The notes beneath the pieces were generated by a model. It had not been told where the DNA came from. It worked only from the letters and a program-made list of their open reading frames with translations, and did no database searches. A DNA stretch of 64,000 bases, taken from NCBI GenBank assembly GCA_000972765.1, contig CP011265.1, positions 2,527,501 to 2,591,500 of the forward strand. Direction: 5' to 3'. A program made the position numbers and the translations under genes. This document shows, one piece after another, positions 55,157 through 63,478 of the stretch (its first letter is position 1; every line of letters begins with the position of its first letter). The DNA is from Verrucomicrobia bacterium IMCC26134. Its GTDB lineage: Bacteria; Verrucomicrobiota; Verrucomicrobiia; Opitutales; Opitutaceae.

Positions 55157-56437
55157 ATGCTTCCCACCTCCGTCCTCATCGTCGGCTCCGGCGGACGTGA
55201 ACACGCGCTCGTGCGTGCGCTCGTCGCCTCCCCTGTCCGCCCGCGCGTCATCTGCGCGCCGGGCAACGCCGGCATCGCCAGCGAGGTGACCTGCTTCCCC
55301 GTCGCCGCCGACGATATCACCGGCCTCGTCGCCCTCGCCCAGCGCGAGCGCGTGGGCTTCGTCGTCGTAGGCCCCGAGGTGCCGCTTTCCCTCGGTCTGG
55401 TCGACGCCCTCGCCGCCGTTAACATCCCCGCCTACGGCCCCCGCGCCGACGGCGCCCGCCTCGAAGCCTCCAAGGTTTTCACCAAGCGCATCCTGCTCAA
55501 ATACGGCATCCCCACCGCCCCCGCCGGCATCTTCACCGAGGTCGCGCCCGCCCTCGCCTACCTGCGCGAACGCGGCGCACCCATCGTGGTCAAGGCCGAC
55601 GGCCTCGCCGCCGGCAAGGGGGTCGTCGTCGCCCAGTCCCTCGCCGAGGCCGAGGCCGCCGTGCAGGACATGCTCGCGGGCAACAAATTCGGCGCCGCCG
55701 GCTCCCAGGTCCTGATCGAGGACTGCCTCACCGGCGAAGAAACCTCCCTGCTCGTCGTCGTATCGGGTAAAAACTACGTCATCCTCCCCACCTCGCAGGA
55801 CCACAAACGCATCGGCGACGGCGACACCGGCCCCAACACCGGAGGCATGGGCACCTACTCCCCCGCCGATGTGGTCACCCCCGCGCTGCTCGACCTGATC
55901 GAGAGCTCCATCGTCAAACCCTCGGTGAACGCCATCGCCGCCGAGGGCATGGACTTCCGCGGCACCCTTTTCATCGGCATCATGCTCACGCCGCACGGCC
56001 CGAGCGTGCTCGAATACAACACCCGTTTCGGAGACCCCGAAACCCAGGTGGTGCTGCCCCGCCTCGCCGACGACCTGCTCGCCCTGCTCTGGCGTGCGGC
56101 CAAGGGCGAGCTGGTCACCGCCCGCGCCGCCGAGCGGCCCGAGCACGCCGTCTGCGTGGTGATCGCCGCCCAAGGCTACCCCGAGGCCTACCCCAAGGGG
56201 GATGTCATCACCTTCCCCGCCGCACTTCCGCCCGGCGTCGCCGTGATCCACGCCGGCACCGCCCGCAACCCCGCCGGCCAGATCGTCACCGCCGGCGGCC
56301 GCGTGCTGGGCGTCACCGCGCTCGCGCCGACCCTGCGCGCCGCCGCCGATCTCGCCTACCAGACCTGCGCCGCGATCGACTGCAGCACGAAATACTACCG
56401 CCGCGACATCGGTGCCAAACAGCTCAACCGGAAATAA
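55157..56437 (+). CDS. purD: Phosphoribosylamine-glycine ligase
   Basis: The 426-aa protein is a standard-length GAR synthetase, the second step of de novo purine synthesis (phosphoribosylamine + glycine + ATP to GAR). Diagnostic blocks are present in order: N-terminal VLIVGSGGREHALVRAL, ATP-grasp segments IVVKADGLAAGKGVVVAQ and DHKRIGDGDTGPNTGGMGTY, the metal-binding EYNTRFGDPETQVVL, and the C-terminal PAGQIVTAGGRVLGVTA. Cytoplasmic. It lies 60 bp after the LOG-domain gene on the same strand and may be cotranscribed. It is convergent with the ccsBA-type gene; only 39 bp separate the stops. No anomalies. Confidence 0.97.
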   Translation: MLPTSVLIVGSGGREHALVRALVASPVRPRVICAPGNAGIASEVTCFPVAADDITGLVALAQRERVGFVVVGPEVPLSLGLVDALAAVNIPAYGPRADGARLEASKVFTKRILLKYGIPTAPAGIFTEVAPALAYLRERGAPIVVKADGLAAGKGVVVAQSLAEAEAAVQDMLAGNKFGAAGSQVLIEDCLTGEETSLLVVVSGKNYVILPTSQDHKRIGDGDTGPNTGGMGTYSPADVVTPALLDLIESSIVKPSVNAIAAEGMDFRGTLFIGIMLTPHGPSVLEYNTRFGDPETQVVLPRLADDLLALLWRAAKGELVTARAAERPEHAVCVVIAAQGYPEAYPKGDVITFPAALPPGVAVIHAGTARNPAGQIVTAGGRVLGVTALAPTLRAAADLAYQTCAAIDCSTKYYRRDIGAKQLNRK

Positions 56438-56455
56438 AGCGGTTTCAGCCCGCCC

Positions 56456-56473
56456 CCTCGGCGTTACCCGAGG
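56456..56473. terminator. Weak hairpin between convergent purD and ccsBA-type genes
   Basis: CCTCGG and CCGAGG form a 6-bp stem with a 6-nt loop in the 39-bp gap. There is no U-tract on either side, so it is only a possible terminator. Confidence 0.3.
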
Positions 56474-56476
56474 AAA

Positions 56477-59400
56477 CTATGCGATTTTGGCTTTAAAACT
56501 GCGCCAGTTTGCGAGGGGGAGCGATGCGATGAGCATGACGGCCAGTTGGGTGCCGACGAACGCCACGAGCCACCACATCGCCGAGTCCATAAACCCGTAG
56601 CTGTGCAGGCCGACGCCCAGCATGTTCACCCCAAACCAGCTCCAGGCGGTGACGATGTTGCCAAAGATGGCGAGATTCATGAGGCCGCGCGCCTTGACCA
56701 GCCCCCCCCAGCGGGCGTGGAGGATGAGCGCGTTCCAAAGCACGATGATGAGCGCGCCGTTCTCCTTGGGATCCCATCCCCAGAAGCGCCCCCAAGATTG
56801 GTCGGCCCAGATGCCGCCCAGCACCGTGCCGACAAAGCTGAAGAGCGTGGCGAAGCACACGATGCCGTAAACCATGCGGGCGAGCGAATCGGCGGTGGCG
56901 GCGTCGAGCGACCGCGTGAGCACGCCGCGCAACACGTAGATAAGCGCCAGGAAACCGGCAAGGAAGGTCGCCGCGTAGCCGACCGTCACGGTGACGACGT
57001 GCGTCGCCAGCCAGAAATTCGAATCCAGCACCGCGCGCATCATCTCCATGGTGTCGCCGCCGAGGGACAGATGATGGGCGATGAGCAGGGTGGCGAAGCC
57101 GATGAGACCGGCGGCGACACTGCCGATGGCGTTTTTAAAGACGGACTCGAGGACAAGGCAGAGTCCGACCGCGCCCCAACCGACAAACAGGGCCGAGGAG
57201 TAGAGATTGGTGACGGGCGGACGGTTCTCCAGCCACATGCGCGCAAGGATGCCGGCACTGGCGAGGACAAAGGCCACGACGACCAGCCAGAAGGCGGCGC
57301 GCCCGAGCGGCGCGGGCCACTTCAGCCACGATAAAATCGCCAGCAGGAACGCGGCGACGTAGAGCATCATGCTCGTGTAGAAGGGCTGCGAGGAATTGAA
57401 CCGCGCCTCGACATCGCACTTGGCCAGGCGGGCGGGAATGGCGGTCTCGAGGCGGGCTCGATAGGCCGCGACGGCGGTGTTAAACGCGGAAGGCGACTGC
57501 TCGCGCCAGGCGCCGCCGAGCACGGCGTAGGTGGTGACGGCGGGATTCACCCGACCCTCGACGAGGCTCGCCTGCAACGAGGCGCCGGCGCTCTTCCACG
57601 CCGAGGGCGAATCGGCACCCGTCTCGGGCGGAATGGGCAGCAAGTAGCCCAATGTGTCGAGGGTGGCGAAGGTCTGGCTGAGCTCGAGCAACTCCTTGGT
57701 GAGGACGGAATCATGCGGCTGGCCGGCACGCTGTAAACGGAGGGCTTCGAGTCCGGCGGGGATGGTCACGCCAAAACGGGCGGCGCGATCGAGGTAGTTA
57801 TCCACCCCGGGAGGGACCAGGCTGGCCTGGAGATGTTGATAAAGGACGATGTTGTCACGGAGCTTGATGACCGCGCGCTGGAACGGTGAGCGCACGGGGG
57901 CCTCGGCGCCATCGGCGAGGTTGGCCTGACGCTCGAGCTCGGGGAGGGACTTGTGGAGCTGCGAGAGAGAGAAGCGTTTTTTACCCGCACCGTCCTCCGG
58001 GGCGAGATTGACGAGGGTCAGCACGTCGGGATGAACGATCTCGAAAGTCTGGTAGGTATCCGCGACCTCGGGTTGGTAAAGCACATCGAGCAACCACGCG
58101 GCGGGCGTGAGCGAGCGCCCATCCGGCGTGGTGACGCGCTGGCGGCCCTGGGTGGTGAGCAAGGTGGTGCGTCCGACGGTGTCGAGGGGCTTGAGACGGC
58201 CGTTCACCAAGGTCGGCAGGCGACCGAAGCCGACGAGGTCGAAGTCGCCGGCGTTACTCGAGGACCGCAGGGAAAAGAGAACAAGCAGCACGGCGGCACC
58301 GAGCACGAGACGCGGGAACAGTTTACCGGACACGGGAGTAACGGGGGCGACGGCGGCTGATTTCCCCGCAACGGGGACGACCGGCGCGCGACGGCGCTTG
58401 ACGAAGCCCAGGAGGTGGATGCCGAACTGGATGAGCAGGCCGGCGGACATGATCCCGCAGGCGATGTAAGGGAGAAGCCATGACGGATTGCGCACGACCT
58501 GCAGAATGGTGGTGCGGTCGTTGTTGGCGAAACCGGCCTGGTAAAACGTGAGGCCGGCGTAGCGCAACGGGTTGTTCATGTAGATGACCACGTCACGATC
58601 TTCGCGGCCATCGGGGGTCTTGAGGTGGATGCGGCTGGAAAAGTTTTTCGGGATATCAGTGCCCGCGTAGCGGTCGTGGCTGAACTTTTGCAACGTGAGC
58701 GAGAACGGCCGGTAAATGCGTTTCGCGCGCAGGGTGATTTTCCAGGACTGGCCGGCGTAGTCGAAAGTCTGCGGCACGGTGAGGTTGGTGGAGACCAGGA
58801 AAGTGCCCAGCGAGGCGTCGGGGGCGACGAGTTCAACGTAGGCGGAGGGGGTGTTGGATTCGTCGGTCTTGTAGGTCACGGGAACCGGCGCGGCATCGAG
58901 GGAGAGGCCGGCACCGAGAGTGGCCAGGGTGGGCGTGCCGCCGTCGGGGCGACGCGATTGCAGAAGCGAGTTGGGGTAGTAAACTTTAGGAACGACGCGA
59001 AACGGCAGATTCGGGTGCTGGACCTCCTTGTGGCGGGCGAGCAGCGCGTCAGGGATGGCGACGACCTCGTCGAAGTCGGGCGAGGTGACCTTGGTGATGG
59101 CGAGCTCGTTAAGTTGATAGCTCTCGGCGTAATTCTTCGTTTCGCCATTGTTCAAGCGCATGAAGTATTCCTCCTGCCAGAGGCCGCTGAGCAGTTCGCC
59201 AACCAGCAGCAGAATGAGACCGATGTGGGTCAGGAAGATGCCGGCCTTGCGCGCGTTGAGGGTGAAGCGGTAGAGGTGGCCGGCGACGAGGTTGATGAGC
59301 AAGAGGCCGCCGATCAGGTAGCCGCCGGGGAAAAGCGGAAGCGCGAGACCGTTGACCTCTTGGAAAACAATAAAGGTTCGGAACCACTTATGCTGGATGC

Positions 59401-59527
59401 CCCAGACGCCGAGGTTGGTCTGGTCGAGCGTGGCGGCGAATACCAGCAGGATGGAGAACGCAATCAGGACGACCGTGAGCTTCAGCGAAACGAAGAAGTC
59501 GCGAAAATAACGGAGGATATCGTTCAT
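56477..59527 (-). CDS. ccsBA: Fused CcsB-CcsA (ResB-ResC) cytochrome c haem lyase
   Basis: The 1016-aa membrane protein fuses both System II components. The N-terminal half is ResB-like: TM helices near 15-35, 68-85, 95-115 and about 355-375, with a large periplasmic domain between (NGETKNYAESYQLNELAI, NFSSRIHLKTPDGREDRD). A further periplasmic segment follows, about 450-720. The C-terminal half is CcsA with about eight TM helices and the WWD haem-handling loop WADQSWGRFWGWDPKENGA (about 900-920). It exports haem and attaches it to CxxCH motifs, so it matures the multihaem cytochromes encoded just downstream on the other strand. The start overlaps the end of the lipoprotein gene by 4 bp (ATGA), so both are one coupled operon. 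Confidence 0.93.
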   Translation of the reverse strand: MNDILRYFRDFFVSLKLTVVLIAFSILLVFAATLDQTNLGVWGIQHKWFRTFIVFQEVNGLALPLFPGGYLIGGLLLINLVAGHLYRFTLNARKAGIFLTHIGLILLLVGELLSGLWQEEYFMRLNNGETKNYAESYQLNELAITKVTSPDFDEVVAIPDALLARHKEVQHPNLPFRVVPKVYYPNSLLQSRRPDGGTPTLATLGAGLSLDAAPVPVTYKTDESNTPSAYVELVAPDASLGTFLVSTNLTVPQTFDYAGQSWKITLRAKRIYRPFSLTLQKFSHDRYAGTDIPKNFSSRIHLKTPDGREDRDVVIYMNNPLRYAGLTFYQAGFANNDRTTILQVVRNPSWLLPYIACGIMSAGLLIQFGIHLLGFVKRRRAPVVPVAGKSAAVAPVTPVSGKLFPRLVLGAAVLLVLFSLRSSSNAGDFDLVGFGRLPTLVNGRLKPLDTVGRTTLLTTQGRQRVTTPDGRSLTPAAWLLDVLYQPEVADTYQTFEIVHPDVLTLVNLAPEDGAGKKRFSLSQLHKSLPELERQANLADGAEAPVRSPFQRAVIKLRDNIVLYQHLQASLVPPGVDNYLDRAARFGVTIPAGLEALRLQRAGQPHDSVLTKELLELSQTFATLDTLGYLLPIPPETGADSPSAWKSAGASLQASLVEGRVNPAVTTYAVLGGAWREQSPSAFNTAVAAYRARLETAIPARLAKCDVEARFNSSQPFYTSMMLYVAAFLLAILSWLKWPAPLGRAAFWLVVVAFVLASAGILARMWLENRPPVTNLYSSALFVGWGAVGLCLVLESVFKNAIGSVAAGLIGFATLLIAHHLSLGGDTMEMMRAVLDSNFWLATHVVTVTVGYAATFLAGFLALIYVLRGVLTRSLDAATADSLARMVYGIVCFATLFSFVGTVLGGIWADQSWGRFWGWDPKENGALIIVLWNALILHARWGGLVKARGLMNLAIFGNIVTAWSWFGVNMLGVGLHSYGFMDSAMWWLVAFVGTQLAVMLIASLPLANWRSFKAKIA

Positions 59528-60189
59528 GGGGCGGCGGGCGCGGGGGCTTTGACGGTTTGCAGGAAGGCGAGGAAGGCGGGTTTGGCTGCGGTGACGAGGG
59601 CATCGGGCCCCATGAGTTTAAAGAACCACATCGCCTGTCCAAAGGGCACCATGGCGCCGAGAATGCGCTTGGGCTGATCACCGGAACCGGCGAGATCGAC
59701 GACCGTGAAGGTCAGATCGCCCGCAGTGACGCGGGTAGCGGCCGCAGGGAGTCCGGCGGCATCGATCGGATCGAGCGAGACCTGGCCGCGCCAGCGGTTG
59801 ATGTTGGCGAGTTCTCCTCCCACGGCACCGGGGAACGCCGTGATGGAGAGGTCGGCGATGGCGCCATCCGCACCGGTGACGGTGAAGCTCCCTTTGCGCA
59901 TCTGGCCGAGGTCTTTTGCCTGCCAGTCGCCAGGGGCGGTCCAAGTGAGATTCGCACCGGCGGCGGTTTCAACCGGGGTGGATGCCATCGCGCCCATTCC
60001 GGGCATGGCGGCGGGCAGGGCCCCCGAAGGCTGGGCTGACTCGGGTATGGCTCCGTGAGGAGCAGCACCGGCGTTGGCCGGTTCGGACGGGGGTGCAGTG
60101 TCGGTTTCCTTGGCGACGCGGTATGACTCGACCTTGGGGTCGCGACATCCAGATGCGGCGAGCAGGAGGCCGAGCAGGCTCACGAGCAT
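59524..60189 (-). CDS. Lipoprotein coupled to ccsBA
   Basis: The 221-aa product from ATG 60189 has a short lipoprotein signal with lipobox LLLAASGC, so it is probably membrane-tethered on the outside of the inner membrane or in the outer membrane. ATG codons at 60303 or 60345 would give longer forms that bury the lipobox and are disfavoured. A Pro/Ala-rich linker (about 30-75) is followed by a compact domain, LTWTAPGDWQAKDLGQMRKG, NINRWRGQVSLDPID, MVPFGQAMWFFKLMG. I recognise no characterised function. The 4-bp overlap with ccsBA suggests an accessory role in cytochrome c maturation or use. That is inference from context. Confidence 0.75.
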   Translation of the reverse strand: MLVSLLGLLLAASGCRDPKVESYRVAKETDTAPPSEPANAGAAPHGAIPESAQPSGALPAAMPGMGAMASTPVETAAGANLTWTAPGDWQAKDLGQMRKGSFTVTGADGAIADLSITAFPGAVGGELANINRWRGQVSLDPIDAAGLPAAATRVTAGDLTFTVVDLAGSGDQPKRILGAMVPFGQAMWFFKLMGPDALVTAAKPAFLAFLQTVKAPAPAAP

Positions 60190-60477
60190 GAAGCGTGAGC
60201 TCCCGGTCGTGATGATATTGAGGAAAGCAGGGGTGACGGAGGAGCCGTTGATTGAATTCACGAGATTCACTATATCAGCAGAAGGCGATCTGCTGCTGTG
60301 CATATTTTGCTCAATCCCTGTTGGGACTTGGGCTGGAAGAAGCAAAGTTTGCTACACTCTGAGCAAGTGATGCGTAGCCGATTTGCGCAAAATAAGGCAT
60401 CCTAACGCAAGATCCGCAGCCGGTCGCGGTTGCACGAAAAAATCCCTCAAATTGCAGCACCCGGCTGAATAAAACCC
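60190..60477. promoter_or_regulatory. 288-bp divergent intergenic region between the lipoprotein and cytochrome genes
   Basis: No gene is seen. It holds an inverted repeat CAGCAGA-(6 nt)-TCTGCTG at 60276-60295 and a 10-bp palindrome TTTGCGCAAA at 60382-60391. Both could be regulator sites for the two divergent cytochrome operons. If the lipoprotein began at an earlier ATG the first repeat would be coding. Confidence 0.4.
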
Positions 60478-60813
60478 ATGAAAACCTCCCTTAAAATTGC
60501 CGCTCTCGGCGCCAGTCTGCTTGTTGCCGGCACTATTAGCCAGGCCGCACCCGCCTCGGAAAACTGGGAAGCCAACTGCGCCAAATGCCACGGTGCAGAC
60601 GGCAAGGGAGAGACCAAGGTTGGCAAAAAACTAAAGGTGAAGGACTACACCGACGCCGCCGTGCAGGCCAAGCTGACAGACGACGAGCTGCTCAAGGCCA
60701 TCACCACTGGCGTCAAAGAGGGAGAGAAAGAGAAAATGAAGGCCTTTAATGATGTCCTCACCAAGGAAGAGATCGCCGATCTCGTCGCCTTCGTCCGCAA
60801 GTTCAAGTCCTGA
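60478..60813 (+). CDS. Small periplasmic monohaem cytochrome c
   Basis: The 111-aa protein has a signal peptide (MKTSLKIAALGASLLVAGT, cleaved after SQA) and one haem-binding motif, CAKCHGADGKGE, with a likely axial Met in EKEKMKAF. This is the layout of the class I c-type cytochromes of the c6/c553/c5 kind (about 85 residues mature). It should shuttle single electrons in the periplasm. The Lys-rich surface suggests docking to an acidic partner. It lies 109 bp upstream of the heptahaem gene on the same strand and is divergent from the lipoprotein/ccsBA pair that would mature it. Confidence 0.92.
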   Translation: MKTSLKIAALGASLLVAGTISQAAPASENWEANCAKCHGADGKGETKVGKKLKVKDYTDAAVQAKLTDDELLKAITTGVKEGEKEKMKAFNDVLTKEEIADLVAFVRKFKS

Positions 60814-60921
60814 GCGCCCCGCCGGCGTTCCCTGTTTCCTTCCGAGAACGTGCCCGGTCGTCCTGACGACGGCGCGGACCCTCGGCGTCTGTCCGCACCC
60901 TCCTGACTCACCTTCCCCGCC

Positions 60922-62418
60922 ATGTCCGACTCCACGACACCACCCGATTCAGCGCCCGTCAGAAACCGCTCGGTTTTCAACAACTGGATCAGCGCCATAG
61001 GCGGTATCCTGGCCATCGGCGCGCTGTTTTCCTTCGCTCTGCTGGTCTGGATGGACTTCACGCAGGGGGACAAGAACCCCTACCTCGGCATCCTCACCTA
61101 CCTAGTCGCCCCCGCTTTCCTGATCGCAGGTCTGATCTTCGTCTTTTTCGGAGCCTGGGCCCAACGGCGCTGGCAGATCAAGCACGCCGCCACCATGCCG
61201 GATAAGTGGCGACTGGACTTCAAAAACCCCAGGCAGAGGCGCACTCTGGTGCTCTTCGGCAGCGGTGGCGTGCTCTTTCTGATGCTCAGCGCATTCGGCA
61301 GCTACGAGACCTACCACTACGCCGAGTCCACCCAGTTTTGCGGAGAAGTCTGCCACAAGGCCATGAGCCCCGAGCTGACCACCTACAAACGCGGAGCCCA
61401 CGCGCGGGTCGACTGCGTGCAATGCCACGTCGGATCCGGCGCCCAATACTTCATCAAGGCCAAGATAAACGGCACCCACCAGCTGATTGCGTATACGATG
61501 GACAACTACAAACGCCCCATCGAGACCCCGATCAAGAACCTGCGGCCAGCACAGGATACGTGCGAAAAATGCCACTGGCCGGAGAAATTTCACGGCAACA
61601 TCGACGTGGAATACTCGCATTTCCTGTCCGATAAAAAAAACTCACCCTACAACGTCCGCATGTTGATGCGGGTGAACAGCGGCCTGCCCGGCAGCCCCAC
61701 CGGTGGCATTCACTGGCACGTCAACCCGGACAGCCGCGTCGAATACTACGCCGCCGACCCCAAGCGCCAGGACATCCCCTGGATGCGCGTAACCAACGTC
61801 AAAGAAGGCACCGCGCGCGTCTACCGCACCGAGGCCTTCAAGGGCGAACCGGACCCGGCCAAGATCCGCGTGATGGACTGCATGGATTGCCATAACCGCC
61901 CCGCTCACAGCTTCCCCACCGCAAACAGCTCGATCGAGCTGGCGATGGCTTCGGGAAAGCTCAGCACGAAACTGCCCGCGCTGAAGCGGGTCGCGGTCCA
62001 GGCCATGACGCAGAAGGACATCACGACGGCCGCCGAAGCCCAGCAAAAGATCGCGGCTTTCCTGACCTTAAAATACCCCGACTCGCCGGAACTGCCCGCC
62101 ACCATTGCAGAGGTGCAGGAACTCTACGCCGCGACGATATTTCCTGAGCGCAAGGCCGACTGGACCGTGTATCCGAATAACATCGGCCACAAAGACTGGC
62201 TCGGTTGCTTCCGCTGCCACGACGAGAAACACAAGACCGACAAAGGCGCGTCCGTGAAAGCCAGCGACTGCACGTCCTGCCACATCATACTTACGCAGGG
62301 AGCGGGCACCCAGCTCACTTCGATCGCTGCGCAAGGCCAGCCGTTCAAACATCCGGACGGGGAACTCGACGGCGATCTCACCTGTTCCGACTGCCACAAC
62401 GGCGGGATTCAAAAGTAA
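60922..62418 (+). CDS. Membrane-anchored heptahaem NapC/NirT-like cytochrome c
   Basis: The 498-aa protein has two hydrophobic helices near the N-terminus (about 24-45 and 55-78) and a third at about 107-125, directly before the first haem site. Seven CxxCH motifs follow: CGEVCH, CVQCH, CEKCH, CMDCH, CFRCH, CTSCH and CSDCH. The first part (ESTQFCGEVCHKAM, GAHARVDCVQCHVG) is NapC/NirT/NrfH-like, the family that takes electrons from membrane quinols. More haems than the usual four suggest a longer periplasmic wire. It is preceded by the monohaem cytochrome gene and followed, after 230 bp, by an octahaem cytochrome. A role in feeding electrons to the periplasm is likely; the final acceptor is inferred. 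Confidence 0.88.
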   Translation: MSDSTTPPDSAPVRNRSVFNNWISAIGGILAIGALFSFALLVWMDFTQGDKNPYLGILTYLVAPAFLIAGLIFVFFGAWAQRRWQIKHAATMPDKWRLDFKNPRQRRTLVLFGSGGVLFLMLSAFGSYETYHYAESTQFCGEVCHKAMSPELTTYKRGAHARVDCVQCHVGSGAQYFIKAKINGTHQLIAYTMDNYKRPIETPIKNLRPAQDTCEKCHWPEKFHGNIDVEYSHFLSDKKNSPYNVRMLMRVNSGLPGSPTGGIHWHVNPDSRVEYYAADPKRQDIPWMRVTNVKEGTARVYRTEAFKGEPDPAKIRVMDCMDCHNRPAHSFPTANSSIELAMASGKLSTKLPALKRVAVQAMTQKDITTAAEAQQKIAAFLTLKYPDSPELPATIAEVQELYAATIFPERKADWTVYPNNIGHKDWLGCFRCHDEKHKTDKGASVKASDCTSCHIILTQGAGTQLTSIAAQGQPFKHPDGELDGDLTCSDCHNGGIQK

Positions 62419-62648
62419 AGTTAACTCAAATATTAGTGCCGGGGACTGTAACCCTAAGGACCATCGCGCACACTCAGGCAAAGACCGCGTGAATGATACT
62501 CAAGCCACCAAGGTCTGCGTAGCGCTTGGCAAGCGGTGCGCAGTGCTCGGGCCGTATATCAGATAATGTGCCTGGTTGATTGAAACTGAACTTTAAGTCT
62601 GCCCCGCAAACCAGCCCCTCCACTCGCCACTAACCGCCAGCGTTATCC

Positions 62649-63458
62649 ATGACCATGATCACTCGACCCCGCCTCACCAAAACCACTCTCTTGTTCGGAG
62701 GCACTGTCCTTTGGGGGCTGCTTCTTATAGGATGCGTAGGCATCAATCGCAGCATTCTCGCCCCGGCAAAAGTGCCGGGCGCAGACTACGTCGGAACCAA
62801 GGAGTGCGCGCAATGCCACTCCGACCAAACCGATCATTTTAAAAACGCCAGCCACGACAAACTCGCCATCGCCGACCCCAAGGTTGGCGCAACCGGTTGC
62901 GAGGCTTGCCACGGCCCCGGCAGCCTGCACGCCAAGGCGGGCGGCGGTATAAACAACATCGTCAACCCCAAGAAATCCCCCGAGACGTGCTTCGCCTGTC
63001 ACGTGGACAAGCGCGGTCAGTTCAGCCTGCCCAGCGCTCACCCCGTTCTCGCGGGCAAGGTAAGCTGCGTAGATTGCCACGAAGTTCACGGCAGCGACGC
63101 CATCCAAGGCCCCGCCGCTTTAGAGTCGATGAACGAAACCTGCACCAAGTGTCATACCGCTCAAAAGGGGCCGTTTGTCTTCGAGCACAGTGCGCTCAAG
63201 GAAGGCTGCGTTTCCTGCCACAGCCCGCACGGCTCCGTGAACCAGAAGATGCTCGTCGCCCGCGACGCCAACCTCTGTCTCCGCTGCCATCTTGAGTCGC
63301 CGGGCAAGCTCGCCGCCGATCTCGGCCAGATCAACGCCAACGCCATCGCCCATACCAATGCCAACCACAACAGCCGTCTCATGTCGGGCAACTGTTGGAG
63401 CTCGGGCTGCCACGAAGCGGTCCACGGCTCGAATACCAGTAATTTCCTTCGCTACTAA
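62649..63458 (+). CDS. Octahaem c-type cytochrome lipoprotein (DmsE/MtrA/OmaB-like)
   Basis: The 269-aa protein has a lipoprotein signal with lipobox LLLIGCVG. Seven CxxCH sites are present (CAQCH, CEACH, CFACH, CVDCH, CTKCH, CVSCH, CLRCH), plus a C-terminal CWSSGCH with four residues between the cysteines, so eight haems are likely. Segment order (YVGTKECAQCHSDQ, GCEACHGPGSLHA, CVSCHSPHGS, ending CHEAVHGSN) is that of DmsE/MtrA-type cytochromes, which pass electrons across the periplasm and plug an outer-membrane barrel. MtrA has ten haems, whereas periplasmic OmaB/OmaC of Geobacter have eight. The next gene, 20 bp away, looks like the barrel. The lipid anchor is unusual for MtrA. Confidence 0.9.
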   Translation: MTMITRPRLTKTTLLFGGTVLWGLLLIGCVGINRSILAPAKVPGADYVGTKECAQCHSDQTDHFKNASHDKLAIADPKVGATGCEACHGPGSLHAKAGGGINNIVNPKKSPETCFACHVDKRGQFSLPSAHPVLAGKVSCVDCHEVHGSDAIQGPAALESMNETCTKCHTAQKGPFVFEHSALKEGCVSCHSPHGSVNQKMLVARDANLCLRCHLESPGKLAADLGQINANAIAHTNANHNSRLMSGNCWSSGCHEAVHGSNTSNFLRY

Positions 63459-63478
63459 CCCTCTATCCCAGACTCAAC

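Noticed and set aside
53654-56251. An 865-codon open frame on the minus strand opposite the LOG-domain and purD genes
   Set aside because: Strongly GC-biased third positions on the real strand leave few stops on the other. It spans two well-supported genes and its translation is Gly/Ala/Asp-rich with no domain.
62419-62648. Possible small gene or RNA between the two multihaem cytochrome genes
   Set aside because: No convincing start, coding bias or stable hairpin was found in the 230-bp gap.
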